IMG/VR virus record: IMGVR_UViG_3300017971_004103
Span: 1 to 64,000 of that record
DNA from: a virus
DNA: 64,000 nucleotides
Reading direction: 5' to 3' (one strand)
Shown here in pieces: positions 1-7,398 of the stretch (positions are counted from its first letter, which is position 1; each line of letters begins with the position of its first letter). A program made the position numbers and the translations under genes. Below the pieces are notes generated by a model. That model was given only the letters and a program-made list of their open reading frames with translations, ran no database searches and was not told where the DNA came from.

Positions 1-342
1 CCTAATCCTAATCCTAATCCTAATCCTAATCCTAATCAAAAAAGCACGCCTCCGGCGAGCAAAGCTGCCCCTCTATCTTTATTAGAAATAAAAGACGCAA
101 CCCCTAAAAAGATATTTGAGGAAATAGAGGATGTGACTGAAAGATTATACAATGACGGTTTCAAATCGGCATATGCCTTCAAAAATACTGCATGTAAAAA
201 GAAACTCAACCCAAAAGCTATACTACACGCATTAAAACAATGTGAAAAGCACAAACCCAAGCAACCCTGGGGATACTGTACTGATATTTTAAAAAAGGAA
301 GATGGGAACTATAACGCAGAAGATTTTATGAGGGGGAAATGA
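1..342 (+). CDS. Replication protein, C-terminal part (DnaD/RepO-like), partial
   Basis: The frame is open from base 1, so the N terminus lies outside the window. The visible 113 residues begin with six Pro-Asn pairs encoded by six tandem CCTAAT hexamers, continue through a Pro/Ser/Ala linker, and end in a helical stretch containing NPKAILHALKQC and KPKQPWGYCTDIL. A flexible linker followed by an 'nPwgYi..il' ending is typical of phage primosomal proteins with a DnaD-like C-terminal domain. An internal ATG at 133 is possible, but the upstream frame reads as sensible protein. The stop overlaps the next start (ATGA). The family assignment rests on this short motif and is tentative. Confidence 0.6.
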   Translation, partial: PNPNPNPNPNPNQKSTPPASKAAPLSLLEIKDATPKKIFEEIEDVTERLYNDGFKSAYAFKNTACKKKLNPKAILHALKQCEKHKPKQPWGYCTDILKKEDGNYNAEDFMRGK

Positions 343-1151
343 AACTAATAGCGCGGGTATTCCCAAGAAAAACTAGCATGAGTCCAACAGATAAACATGC
401 CTATTTCGGCTTACCACCAATGTTTCCCAAGTATGACGAAGTTCATATCAGCGTAACATTTACTTGGGATATTAAAAGAGGATACTACCTTAAAAAACAA
501 TGGGGAATGGTTTGTGATAATGTCAGGATTGGTGGGCCAGCCCTTAATGATTGCGGTGGTAATTTTGAATCAGGTATGTATCTCAGAAAAGGTGTAGTAA
601 TAACCTCTAGGGGGTGTCCTAATAACTGCTCATTTTGCTTTGTTCCTAAACGGGAAGGGAAAATAAGAGAATTACCAATAATAGAGGGAAATAATATTTT
701 AGATAACAACTTTTTGGCTTGCCCCATAGAACATGTTGTTGCTGTGTTTAGGATGCTTAAAACACAAAAAGGTGTAATATTTTCTGGTGGTATAGAGGCG
801 AAAAGGGTTAATGATCATTTTATTAGAAAGCTAAGAGAAATTAGCTTTAAGCGATTATATCTAGCATATGACCGAGAGGATCAGGAATGCCACGTTGCAA
901 AAGCAAGCATTAAACTAAGAGAATATTTTACAAGAGAACAAATAGGATGTTATGTGCTTATTGGCTATGAAAAGAACAATACACAAACCATTGAGGGTGC
1001 AAAATGGCGTCTTAAAGAAGCGTGGGATTTAGGAACAATGCCGTTTGCTATGCTTTATCAACCAACCGAACATAGAAGATATTCAAAGGAATGGAAGCAA
1101 TTACAAAGAATGTGGACAAGGCCGGCAATTATAAAAAGCATGATGAAATAA
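339..1151 (+). CDS. Radical SAM protein (phage type)
   Basis: This 270-residue protein carries the radical SAM signature C93-x3-C97-x2-C100 (SRGCPNNCSFCF), which binds the 4Fe-4S cluster that cleaves S-adenosylmethionine. It is shorter than most family members, and the conserved part covers roughly residues 85-250. The start overlaps the replication gene by 4 nt and the next gene begins 2 nt after the stop, so it belongs to the early operon. The substrate cannot be read from the sequence; modification of nucleic acid or a nucleotide is a guess based on its place among replication genes. Confidence 0.8.
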   Translation: MKLIARVFPRKTSMSPTDKHAYFGLPPMFPKYDEVHISVTFTWDIKRGYYLKKQWGMVCDNVRIGGPALNDCGGNFESGMYLRKGVVITSRGCPNNCSFCFVPKREGKIRELPIIEGNNILDNNFLACPIEHVVAVFRMLKTQKGVIFSGGIEAKRVNDHFIRKLREISFKRLYLAYDREDQECHVAKASIKLREYFTREQIGCYVLIGYEKNNTQTIEGAKWRLKEAWDLGTMPFAMLYQPTEHRRYSKEWKQLQRMWTRPAIIKSMMK

Positions 1152-1152
1152 A

Positions 1153-1656
1153 ATGACCAAACCAGACCTCCTTAAAAAATGGGCCAATGAAAACGTTGAT
1201 ACTCTAGGTAAAGATGTCATTGATATTGTGGACTCTCAGACTAAGCTATGGAGTGAGAAGAAGCCGGAGCAGGAAAACGGACTCACACCAATTAAAGGTA
1301 TAATACAAGAAGCAATTAACCAAACAAAAGAGAAATCATCAAGCGCAGAGAATATTTTAGCAGAGGCACTACTCAAAGCAGGATTATCATTTCAAAGACA
1401 ATATCCTATTTCACCATATGAGAAACCCGATGGTGGTACGGGCGCAAGATACTACCTAGATTTCTTGATTAATGAAACCCTTAATGTAGAGATATCCGGC
1501 GAAGTGTGGCACGACAAGGAACAGGACAAAATAAGAGACACCTATCTTAAAAAAATGGGATATGAGGTTGTAAGATTTCCTGTGTCCCAAGTGTATTTTG
1601 ATGTTGAATCAATAACTGAACACATAAAAAAAATATTTGATAGGATAGGAGGGTAG
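1153..1656 (+). CDS. DUF559/Vsr-like endonuclease domain protein
   Basis: The 167-residue product has a helical N-terminal half and a C-terminal DUF559-like core: SSAENILAEALLKAG, FQRQYPI, then YYLDFLI...LNVEISGEVWH and GYEVVRFPV. This matches the E...D...E-x-(H/D) pattern of the Vsr-type PD-(D/E)XK nuclease fold, with acidic residues in YYLDF and VEISGE as likely metal ligands. It sits 2 nt after the radical SAM gene. It ends with -DRIGG because the ribosome-binding site of the next gene is embedded in its last codons. DNA processing is likely; the substrate is unknown. Confidence 0.7.
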   Translation: MTKPDLLKKWANENVDTLGKDVIDIVDSQTKLWSEKKPEQENGLTPIKGIIQEAINQTKEKSSSAENILAEALLKAGLSFQRQYPISPYEKPDGGTGARYYLDFLINETLNVEISGEVWHDKEQDKIRDTYLKKMGYEVVRFPVSQVYFDVESITEHIKKIFDRIGG

Positions 1657-1660
1657 GGGG

Positions 1661-1879
1661 ATGATTGGATTAAGGGAATCAAACATAGGATTTCCAGATT
1701 GTGCAAAATGGTGTCGCATAGTAGATGAATTTGGAGTTTGTGAGTGTGAATCAGTGTGTCCTCATAAGTTTCCTGCTGAAAGATTTATTGATAAAGTAAT
1801 GATATTAGGATATTTGGAAAAGAAAATGAAAGAACAGTTTGATAGTATAGGAGGGCAAGATGGCAGTAGAACTTCCTAA
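1661..1879 (+). CDS. Small Cys-rich protein
   Basis: This 72-residue protein has a Cys cluster near the middle (CAKWC, VCECESVCPHKF), which looks metal-binding but matches no family I recognise. The ATG follows a GGAGGGTAGGGGG ribosome-binding site that overlaps the stop of the previous gene. Its last six codons overlap the next gene in another frame. Confidence 0.55.
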   Translation: MIGLRESNIGFPDCAKWCRIVDEFGVCECESVCPHKFPAERFIDKVMILGYLEKKMKEQFDSIGGQDGSRTS

Positions 1880-2042
1880 AGACTTAGCCGAGGAAATTGC
1901 AGATGAACTTAGCATATATGATATAGCAGAAGAACATGAAGAAGATTGTAACTGTAGAGTTTGTTTTGTCATTGGCCTAACCAAAAGGATTAGGGACTCA
2001 AGAGACAGTGAATTGGTTTTAAGCGGAAGAAAAATAATTTGA
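1860..2042 (+). CDS. Small acidic protein with CNCRVC motif
   Basis: The product is 60 residues: an acidic N-terminal helix (ELPKDLAEEIADEL) followed by CNCRVC and a basic tail. The ATG is preceded by GGAGGGCAAG inside the end of the upstream gene. Function is unknown. After the stop, 2043-2111 contains only a 10-codon ATG frame (2056-2088) with a good ribosome-binding site, which is probably not a gene. Confidence 0.55.
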   Translation: MAVELPKDLAEEIADELSIYDIAEEHEEDCNCRVCFVIGLTKRIRDSRDSELVLSGRKII

Positions 2043-2111
2043 TAGGATAGGGAGGATGATAAGAGTGAGGTTATTGGGATTGAAATAATAGATAAAAGAG
2101 GAGGATAGGAG

Positions 2112-2405
2112 ATGAAAAAGTATAGAAAAAAACCAGTGGTTATAGAAGCGTATCAATTTACAAGAGATATTATAGAAAGACATCTGTTTGATGATGAACC
2201 ATTGCCCGACGGAATATAGTTGAGTAACGCACATTACCATAAAGAAAATAGGGTAATTACAAGATACACAATAAGAGTTGACACTCTGGAAGGTGAAACC
2301 TATAAGGTTGAAGAAGGAGATTGGATAATTAAAGGAGTTAAAGGGGAATATTATCCGTGTAAACCAGATATATTTGAGCAAACTTATGAAGAGGTAGGGA
2401 GATGA
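2112..2405 (+). pseudogene. Conserved phage protein split by in-frame TAG
   Basis: From ATG 2112 the frame reads MKKYRKKPVVIEAYQFTRD and reaches TAG at 2217-2219. The same frame then continues without a start requirement as [10 protein letters not shown]... and ends [20 protein letters not shown]...TYEEV. These N- and C-terminal signatures belong to one small protein common in phage early regions, so the two pieces are halves of a single gene. A TGG-to-TAG change would explain the stop. TTG 2220 could restart the C-terminal half, but no good ribosome-binding site precedes it. Function in the family is unknown. Confidence 0.7.
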
Positions 2406-2575
2406 AAGATCATATCTGGGTTATAGAGGCAAAGCGGGGTGACGGAAATTGGCAACCTACAATAGCCTTTATCGACGAAACAAAAAAAAGTTGTGAAAAA
2501 TTTATAAAGGAAATGAAAGAGGTAAATTATAACGAGAGAATGAGAGTAAAAAAATATAGGAGGGTAGGGAGATGA
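2402..2575 (+). CDS. Small hypothetical protein
   Basis: This 57-residue, charged protein starts [20 protein letters not shown] and ends KKYRRVGR. It overlaps both neighbours through ATGA junctions (2402-2405 and 2572-2575). The AGGAGGGTAGGGAG ribosome-binding site of the next gene forms its last codons. The W-x-I-E...[11 protein letters not shown] pattern resembles small phage proteins that respond to an instrument-like 'W.pt..f..k..A' motif, but I cannot assign a function. Confidence 0.6.
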   Translation: MKDHIWVIEAKRGDGNWQPTIAFIDETKKSCEKFIKEMKEVNYNERMRVKKYRRVGR

Positions 2576-2844
2576 AATTGTTGATTGAAAAACTGGCTGA
2601 GTTTATAGGGAGGAATGAGGGAGAAAACTATGATAAATTACCAGAAATCGAAAAGGAAAGTTTAAGATTTGAAGCAAGGAGCTTGATAGGTTTTCTCAAG
2701 GTAAACGATTATAGAATAATATGGGGGAAGACAATGATTGAATATAGATGTGGGTGTGGATGGGTTGAATGGGCGCATGAAAAAAACAAGTATTTATTAT
2801 GTCCCACGTGTGGTGGTAGGGTATCTCAAAAATTTGTTGATTAA
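2572..2844 (+). CDS. Small zinc-ribbon protein
   Basis: The 90-residue product has a helical N-terminal half (residues 1-50) and a C-terminal zinc ribbon, RCGCGWVEWA...LLCPTCGGRV, with two CxC/CxxC knuckles. It overlaps the previous stop by 4 nt. A role in nucleic-acid binding is plausible for such phage ribbons but not shown. Confidence 0.6.
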   Translation: MKLLIEKLAEFIGRNEGENYDKLPEIEKESLRFEARSLIGFLKVNDYRIIWGKTMIEYRCGCGWVEWAHEKNKYLLCPTCGGRVSQKFVD

Positions 2845-2853
2845 GGAGGAAAA

Positions 2854-3339
2854 ATGGAAAATCCAAGTTATAGTAAAGTTGGGAATGTTGGTATATATGA
2901 AGCACTACCAGAAGACTGCGCTGTTTGTCATAGTGCTAAAATGGGCACGATATTGGTAGAGGAATGCATAGGAGGGGTGTTTCAAGGGCCGGTGTGTTTG
3001 GACTGTTTATTAGCTAATAATATATCGGGCCAAGAGGCAGGAATTAATTTAGCTCATAAGATTGCAGAACATCTGATAGATTCGTCCGCCGAAAAATTAA
3101 TGATACCCGTAGAGATAGAAGACGAAGTTGTTTTAGTAATCGCCAAAAGGATTTATGGGAAAAAGTATTGTTGCCACGATGGGTGTGAAAATGATGCTGA
3201 GTTTATTGTTACATATAACAATAGACGTGATCCAGACAATGAAACACATGCTTGTATGGAGCATGTAGGAGAGATGCTTGGAACGGTAATGGGACACGAA
3301 GAATGTTGTTCGTGGACTGTAACAAGGATAGGGGGGTAG
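2854..3339 (+). CDS. Cys-rich protein with two metal-binding modules
   Basis: This 161-residue protein has one Cys module at residues 22-51 (CAVCH ... CLDCLL) and a second at 107-138 (CCHDGCENDAEF ... HACMEH). The second resembles small host and phage zinc-finger proteins of unknown function. The ATG follows AAGGAGG. The tail again ends -RIGG because it contains the ribosome-binding site of the next gene. Confidence 0.6.
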   Translation: MENPSYSKVGNVGIYEALPEDCAVCHSAKMGTILVEECIGGVFQGPVCLDCLLANNISGQEAGINLAHKIAEHLIDSSAEKLMIPVEIEDEVVLVIAKRIYGKKYCCHDGCENDAEFIVTYNNRRDPDNETHACMEHVGEMLGTVMGHEECCSWTVTRIGG

Positions 3340-3343
3340 GGGG

Positions 3344-3574
3344 ATGAGTGATAATGAAATATTAGATAGCCCAAAAGTATTGAAACAACAGATAAAGCAA
3401 TTAGGCATAAATTGTGATTGGTTGCTGAGTAAATTTTTTATTTTACATCGTGTATTAAATCTCCCCGCGATTGGAGCCTGGCAAGATACGGTAGAACAAG
3501 TGGTTGAACACGTAAAGAAGATTAGTAAAAAGGATTCAAGGGGATGTCTACTCAGAGACAGGGAGGAGAAATGA
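3344..3574 (+). CDS. Small helical hypothetical protein
   Basis: The product is 76 residues, probably all-helical (SPKVLKQQIKQLG, DTVEQVVEHVKKI), and its family is not recognised. The start follows ATAGGGGGGTAGGGGG, almost the same junction sequence as before 1661. It overlaps the next gene by ATGA. Confidence 0.5.
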   Translation: MSDNEILDSPKVLKQQIKQLGINCDWLLSKFFILHRVLNLPAIGAWQDTVEQVVEHVKKISKKDSRGCLLRDREEK

Positions 3575-3696
3575 AAAAGACAATATGTTGTAGGAACTGC
3601 GACCATTACAAAGACTGGTTTTGTAGACTAAAAGACAGAATGGTCTATGATCCAGAGGAAAGGCCGGTGTGGTGTCCACTTAAAGGCAAGGAATAG
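3571..3696 (+). CDS. 41-residue zinc-ribbon-like protein
   Basis: The short frame reads MKKTICCRNCDHYKDWFCRL and later RPVWCPLKG. The spacing CxxC...C...C is that of tiny metal-binding phage proteins. GGAGGAG precedes the ATG and the gene overlaps the previous one by 4 nt, which supports translation. Confidence 0.6.
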   Translation: MKKTICCRNCDHYKDWFCRLKDRMVYDPEERPVWCPLKGKE

Positions 3697-3698
3697 GA

Positions 3699-3878
3699 AT
3701 GAAAAATAAAGTAGGAATGTATAGATTTTATAATTGTGATTTATGTAAGCATGGAGATTATTTTGCATTATGTGAAAAACATGCAAAGGAGATGATTGTA
3801 CCACAAAATTGTGTGCTTGAAAAAATAGTCGAAAATGCAAATCTACAACAATGCATAGAATGTGAGGAGGAGAAATGA
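3699..3878 (+). CDS. 59-residue Cys-rich protein
   Basis: The frame starts 2 nt after the previous stop, with a weak AATAGGA ribosome-binding site. It contains CDLCKHGDYFALCEKH and a C-terminal CIECEEEK, so a metal site is likely. It overlaps the next gene by ATGA; GGAGGAG within its tail serves that gene. Confidence 0.55.
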   Translation: MKNKVGMYRFYNCDLCKHGDYFALCEKHAKEMIVPQNCVLEKIVENANLQQCIECEEEK

Positions 3879-4078
3879 AAGGAATAGAGCAAAGCAAGAT
3901 AGATGAATTGAGCAACTTTTTGCTTGGTTATTTGACAGCGGTAATTGTGGGGAAGTGCATAAAGTGTATGGAAGAAAAAGGGAGTGTAAGCATCAAAGAT
4001 ATATTACCCGAAAACGATACTCTATCCCAAGTAATAACTGAATGGTTAGAGGATAGAGATATATCAATATTATTTTGA
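3875..4078 (+). CDS. Small hypothetical protein
   Basis: This 67-residue protein has an N-terminal helix, a hydrophobic stretch (FLLGYLTAVIVG) and an acidic C terminus. The hydrophobic segment is short for a certain membrane span. Family not recognised. Its place immediately before rusA and the strong ribosome-binding site support it as a gene. Confidence 0.5.
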   Translation: MKGIEQSKIDELSNFLLGYLTAVIVGKCIKCMEEKGSVSIKDILPENDTLSQVITEWLEDRDISILF

Positions 4079-4085
4079 GGGTGAA

Positions 4086-4484
4086 GTGAATCACTATAGT
4101 TTTGAAATCTTGGGAAATCCAGTGCCACAGGGGAGACCACGGGCGTATCGCAGGGGCAAACTCATTGGCGTTTATGACCCCAAAAACTCAAGAGAATGGA
4201 AAAATTATGTTAAAACAAAACTATCATTTTGCGAGAACAAACCTGTAACGCCTATTGATACCGCAATAAAAGTAAGAATGATATTTTATTTTCTAAAACC
4301 GAAATCTAAACCGAAAAAGGTTGTCTCGCATACTGTGAGGCCGGATTTATCAAATTGTATCAAAGCAATCGAGGACGCAATGAATGGAATTATTTACACA
4401 GACGACAGCAGGATTATTTCTCTTTTAGCAGAAAAGTATTATGGTGAAAGACCGGGGGTAAAGATTGATGTATGGAGAATTTAA
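4086..4484 (+). CDS. rusA: RusA-family Holliday junction resolvase
   Basis: The 132-residue product has the full RusA pattern: an N-terminal strand with NPVPQGRPRA, then RPDLSNCIKAIEDAMNG and the acidic pair in YTDDSRI. D87, D97 and D106/D107 are the likely magnesium ligands. The enzyme cuts four-way DNA junctions as a dimer, here probably to resolve recombination or replication intermediates before packaging. The start is GTG 4086, preceded by GAGGGTGAA. Length is normal for the family. Confidence 0.9.
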   Translation: MNHYSFEILGNPVPQGRPRAYRRGKLIGVYDPKNSREWKNYVKTKLSFCENKPVTPIDTAIKVRMIFYFLKPKSKPKKVVSHTVRPDLSNCIKAIEDAMNGIIYTDDSRIISLLAEKYYGERPGVKIDVWRI

Positions 4485-4505
4485 AACTATTAAGAAGAAT
4501 GGGGA

Positions 4506-4670
4506 ATGAGAAAAATCTTAAAAACAAAGAAAAATAGAATGCCGGGAATCATTGCAATAATGAAGGACATCATCATTATCGATAGAACCCTTAAAATGGA
4601 TGAGGTTGATTATCATAGAAATTTTCATTGTCCTCATTACGATGCATGTTTAGTGAAGGCAAATAAATAA
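4506..4670 (+). CDS. 54-residue protein with HCPHYDACL motif
   Basis: The frame runs MRKILKTKKNRMPGIIAI... and ends HCPHYDACLVKANK. The Cys/His cluster at the C terminus suggests a small metal site. It starts with a GGGGA ribosome-binding site just after rusA. Function unknown. Confidence 0.5.
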   Translation: MRKILKTKKNRMPGIIAIMKDIIIIDRTLKMDEVDYHRNFHCPHYDACLVKANK

Positions 4671-4740
4671 ATCTACGAATTGTATCGGAACAATGGTCGT
4701 ATAAAGATGATCCCAGAGCATTCTTTTAGTTGTATGAATT

Positions 4741-4938
4741 GTGGAAATGGGGGGGGCAAAATTGCTAAGACTGCCGAGACATAGGATTGGTGATATGGAG
4801 GAAGTGTTTAACCGGTGGATTAAAAGAATAAAAAAAATTAGAAAGATGCGTAAATTCAAAGAAGGCAAACACAATACCTTTAAAATCTATCGCACAATAG
4901 AACCGGAACGGGGGAATAGAATCTTAAGGATTACATGA
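4741..4938 (+). CDS. Uncertain basic ORF after a G8 tract
   Basis: From GTG 4741 the frame gives a 65-residue very basic protein (IKRIKKIRKMRKFKEGKH). No ribosome-binding site precedes it. Its stop overlaps the methyltransferase start (ATGA), which suggests a real coupled gene. Just upstream, in another frame (ATG 4707), a short stretch encodes SFSCMNCGN, and the two frames meet at a run of eight G (4749-4756). A one-base slip there would join them into one zinc-knuckle protein. Confidence 0.35.
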   Translation: MEMGGAKLLRLPRHRIGDMEEVFNRWIKRIKKIRKMRKFKEGKHNTFKIYRTIEPERGNRILRIT

Positions 4939-5570
4939 TGAATTACCTCAATCAATTTCTTCAATTGATATGTTGTACAGATGTATTGGAAGTAGTAAAT
5001 CCACTCGGCAATAAAGCAGTAAAAGAAATCACCGAGTCTATGGCAATGATTAGGCCGATTAAAAAAATAACATTAGCAGAGCCGATGAAATATGGATTAG
5101 TTGACTTTTGTGCGGGAAATGCACTTACATCTGTTTTGGCCGTTTATCTTGCGAAGGTAGCATGGGCAGTAGCGATTGACAAAAGGGAAAGAAAACGAAA
5201 GTGGAATAAGGTTAGGCGATTCAATTATTTGAATGCAGATATTGTTTCCGACATCGATATCACCAAATGGAATAATGATAATTTTGCACTTATTGCGAAA
5301 CCCAAAATATTTATTGCCGTCCATGCCTGTGGTAGATTGTCGGAACGGGTTATAGAACTATATAATGAATGTAAATCAGCACAGCACTTAATAATGATGC
5401 CATGTTGCGAGGATAATTTTAAAAAGAATAATAATGAAAGGGGATTGAATAACATACTGACAAAATATCAGTTATGGGTTTATCATCTTGCAAAAAAATG
5501 CAATGGCTATTTTTATTTTGATAAATATTGTATGTCACCAAAGAATGGAATAATTGTGGCATCGAAATAA
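4935..5570 (+). CDS. Class I SAM-dependent methyltransferase-like protein
   Basis: This 211-residue protein has a SAM-binding loop, LVDFCAGNALTSVLA (about residues 55-69), an acidic second-strand end (AIDKRERKRKW), and a later AVHACGRLSERVIELY...MMPCC segment. The HACG...pCC pattern is that of the Methyltransf_32 (METTL25/RRNAD1-like) group, whose substrates are mostly unknown. It sits between the uncertain basic ORF and an HNH protein. RNA or protein methylation is possible; nothing in the window decides between them. Confidence 0.65.
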   Translation: MMNYLNQFLQLICCTDVLEVVNPLGNKAVKEITESMAMIRPIKKITLAEPMKYGLVDFCAGNALTSVLAVYLAKVAWAVAIDKRERKRKWNKVRRFNYLNADIVSDIDITKWNNDNFALIAKPKIFIAVHACGRLSERVIELYNECKSAQHLIMMPCCEDNFKKNNNERGLNNILTKYQLWVYHLAKKCNGYFYFDKYCMSPKNGIIVASK

Positions 5571-5587
5571 TATCCCGGGGGTAGAAA

Positions 5588-5905
5588 ATGAAAAATTTAC
5601 TTCTAACACCGAAGCTAGGTGAAATATACAAAAATTATATTAAGTCTAAAACCTGTATTATCTGCGGCAAAATGGGGGTTGATCCACACCATCTTGAGGC
5701 ACGCGGCATGGGTGGGAAAAACAAAACAAGCTGGAAGGATTATACATGTGTTCCATTGCACCATAGATATCATGTGGAGCTTGATAACATAGGAATAGAA
5801 AGATTTGTAGAAAAATATCGGGTCAGACTAGAACCCGTAGAAAAAAATATTTTACTTGGTCATGCATTTAAATATTTCAGGGAATTCATTTTAACTGAGG
5901 GATGA
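5588..5905 (+). CDS. HNH-type (DUF968/NinX-like) nuclease
   Basis: The 105-residue product has the order CIICGKMGVDPHHLEARGMGG, a polar loop, then VPLHHRYHVELDNIG and a helical tail. This is the small HNH family found in phage recombination regions, with CxxC and later His residues around the metal. The ATG follows GGGGGTAG. Nearby rusA and SSB fit a role in recombination. Confidence 0.75.
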   Translation: MKNLLLTPKLGEIYKNYIKSKTCIICGKMGVDPHHLEARGMGGKNKTSWKDYTCVPLHHRYHVELDNIGIERFVEKYRVRLEPVEKNILLGHAFKYFREFILTEG

Positions 5906-5991
5906 CTATGAAAATTATAGATATAAAAGACCATAAAAACGATAGCAAAGTACAAAGCATTAAACGGAGGATAAAAACATGCAGGAATTAG
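5902..5991 (+). CDS. Possible 29-residue basic peptide
   Basis: ATG 5902 overlaps the HNH stop (GATGAC) and opens a short Lys/Arg-rich frame that overlaps the next gene by 13 nt. The TAAACGGAGG inside it is the ribosome-binding site for 5979. It may be only a translational bridge between two genes. Confidence 0.3.
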   Translation: MTMKIIDIKDHKNDSKVQSIKRRIKTCRN

Positions 5992-6731
5992 TTAGATTAA
6001 CAAATCACTCGGTAGCGCAGAAAATTCAACTTACACCGAATGCACTCAGGATAAATGGTGTGCTATCGCTTGAAGAATGGGAATATGGTGGAATGGGATT
6101 ATCTTGTATCGAAGATGGAATAAATTTTTGGGTTGGCGATCATCTTAATTATGGTGATGATAATTTTGAAGAATTCAGCCAGGCACTCGAATGGTACATC
6201 GAGAAACTTGGGAAAGCAGAAAGAACGCTTATGAAGTATATGTATGTATGCAGACGCATACCACCAGACCGGCGTCGGAATTTATCTTTTAGTCATCACG
6301 AGGAAGTGATTAGGGTATCTGATGATGAAAAGATGTATCAATTCCTAGATATTGCGGAAAGGGATAAATTGCCCGTAAAGGGGGAGGGGAGCTTAAGGGA
6401 ATTAATTGATACATTTCTTGGAGAAACATTACCCACACTTACCCTTAAAAAGTTTCTCGATAGTATTATTAAAAAAATAGACAGCGGTGAAAATGAGTTG
6501 GGGAAGGAACAATATTATGAGGCATTAAAGAAAATTCAAGAAGTAGTATTAAACAATTTCAATAGGCTATCTATTGAACTTGGTATAGAAATCCCCGCCG
6601 ATTGTTCACATGAAAATTGCAAAAAGCCTGAACAAAAGGAGAAAACAGAAATTACCCACAATGGCAATATAGTAAAAATGAATGCCAAAACCGAGGAGTT
6701 CATTAATAGGCACCTCAAAAAAGGATTGTAA
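5979..6731 (+). CDS. Conserved phage protein with GDHLNYG and NLSFSHHEEV motifs
   Basis: The N-terminal part (residues 25-110) reads SLEEWEYGG, FWVGDHLNYGD and RRNLSFSHHEEVIRV. This is a motif set widespread in phage and plasmid proteins whose second segment resembles the helix-turn-helix side of ParB-like proteins. Residues 140-250 are helical and charged. A DNA-binding role is likely but unproven. The AACGGAGG ribosome-binding site is good. Confidence 0.6.
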   Translation: MQELVRLTNHSVAQKIQLTPNALRINGVLSLEEWEYGGMGLSCIEDGINFWVGDHLNYGDDNFEEFSQALEWYIEKLGKAERTLMKYMYVCRRIPPDRRRNLSFSHHEEVIRVSDDEKMYQFLDIAERDKLPVKGEGSLRELIDTFLGETLPTLTLKKFLDSIIKKIDSGENELGKEQYYEALKKIQEVVLNNFNRLSIELGIEIPADCSHENCKKPEQKEKTEITHNGNIVKMNAKTEEFINRHLKKGL

Positions 6732-6732
6732 A

Positions 6733-6966
6733 ATGGAAAACAATAAAGCACTTGCATTGACAGAGTTATTAAAACTTAGAGAACAAAAGATTGCACTGCA
6801 AGAAAGAATTACAAAATATCTTCACGCTGAAATGGAGGAATTTCACGAACAGACTGGTTTTGGGATAAGGACTATTAGTGTAACTATTTATGAAGGCAGG
6901 ATATTTGGACAGGTTGAAAAAGAATATAGTTTGGCGGAAGTAAGTGTGTCCTTGGAGGATATTTAA
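6733..6966 (+). CDS. Small coiled-coil protein
   Basis: The product is 77 residues: a helical N terminus (LTELLKLREQKIALQERI) followed by a beta-rich end. ATG 6733 is preferred over an upstream in-frame ATG at 6682, because AAAAAGGATTGT lies just before it and the upstream start would overlap the previous gene by 50 nt. Family not recognised. Confidence 0.55.
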   Translation: MENNKALALTELLKLREQKIALQERITKYLHAEMEEFHEQTGFGIRTISVTIYEGRIFGQVEKEYSLAEVSVSLEDI

Positions 6967-6983
6967 TAGGGAGGGTGGGAATC

Positions 6984-7190
6984 ATGAGTACATTAAAGAT
7001 AATAGGTTTCTGTGTGGGATGGGGCCCCATAATTATAGCCGCTATTTTTATGACGGGTGAGATATGTTCAGAAAGTGATGATAATATATGGAGGGTTATT
7101 GTAAATGGATTAAAGACTTTCGGGGGCTCACTATTGATCGTTATTTGGTTGGTTGGTGCAGTTATTTTAATGTGCTATAAAGGGGAATAA
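6984..7190 (+). CDS. Small membrane protein, two transmembrane segments
   Basis: This 68-residue protein has two hydrophobic helices (GWGPIIIAAIFM and GSLLIVIWLVGAVILMC) separated by an acidic loop. GGGAGGGTGGG lies upstream of ATG 6984, so a GTG at 6975 is rejected as the start. It could be an inner-membrane protein of the early operon; its position is unusual for a holin. Confidence 0.6.
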   Translation: MSTLKIIGFCVGWGPIIIAAIFMTGEICSESDDNIWRVIVNGLKTFGGSLLIVIWLVGAVILMCYKGE

Positions 7191-7192
7191 TT

Positions 7193-7375
7193 ATGATAGA
7201 CAAAGGATGCATCGAAATAATCAAGATGGTAATTAAGCAGAACGAAGAAGTTTTGCAGATGAATACACACTTAATTAAGCATCTTTCAATACCAATGCTC
7301 CACGTGAAAATAGAGAATATAAACTCTATGATAAATATTCCTGGCGCAGCTCATATCGTGGAATATAAAAAATAA
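7193..7375 (+). CDS. Small hypothetical protein
   Basis: The product is 60 residues, helical at the N terminus (EIIKMVIKQNEEVLQM), with no family recognised. It begins 2 nt after the membrane-protein stop, with a GGGGAATA ribosome-binding site. Confidence 0.45.
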   Translation: MIDKGCIEIIKMVIKQNEEVLQMNTHLIKHLSIPMLHVKIENINSMINIPGAAHIVEYKK

Positions 7376-7398
7376 CTAAAGGATAAATAGGAGGTATT

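Noticed and set aside
1-36. CCTAAT hexamer array resembling telomeric repeats
   Set aside because: It is in frame with the first gene and encodes a Pro-Asn linker, so a coding origin is enough.
2112-4000. Genome-wide TAG recoding
   Set aside because: TAG ends several intact genes at plausible places (for example 1654-1656 and 3694-3696), and no suppressor tRNA was seen.
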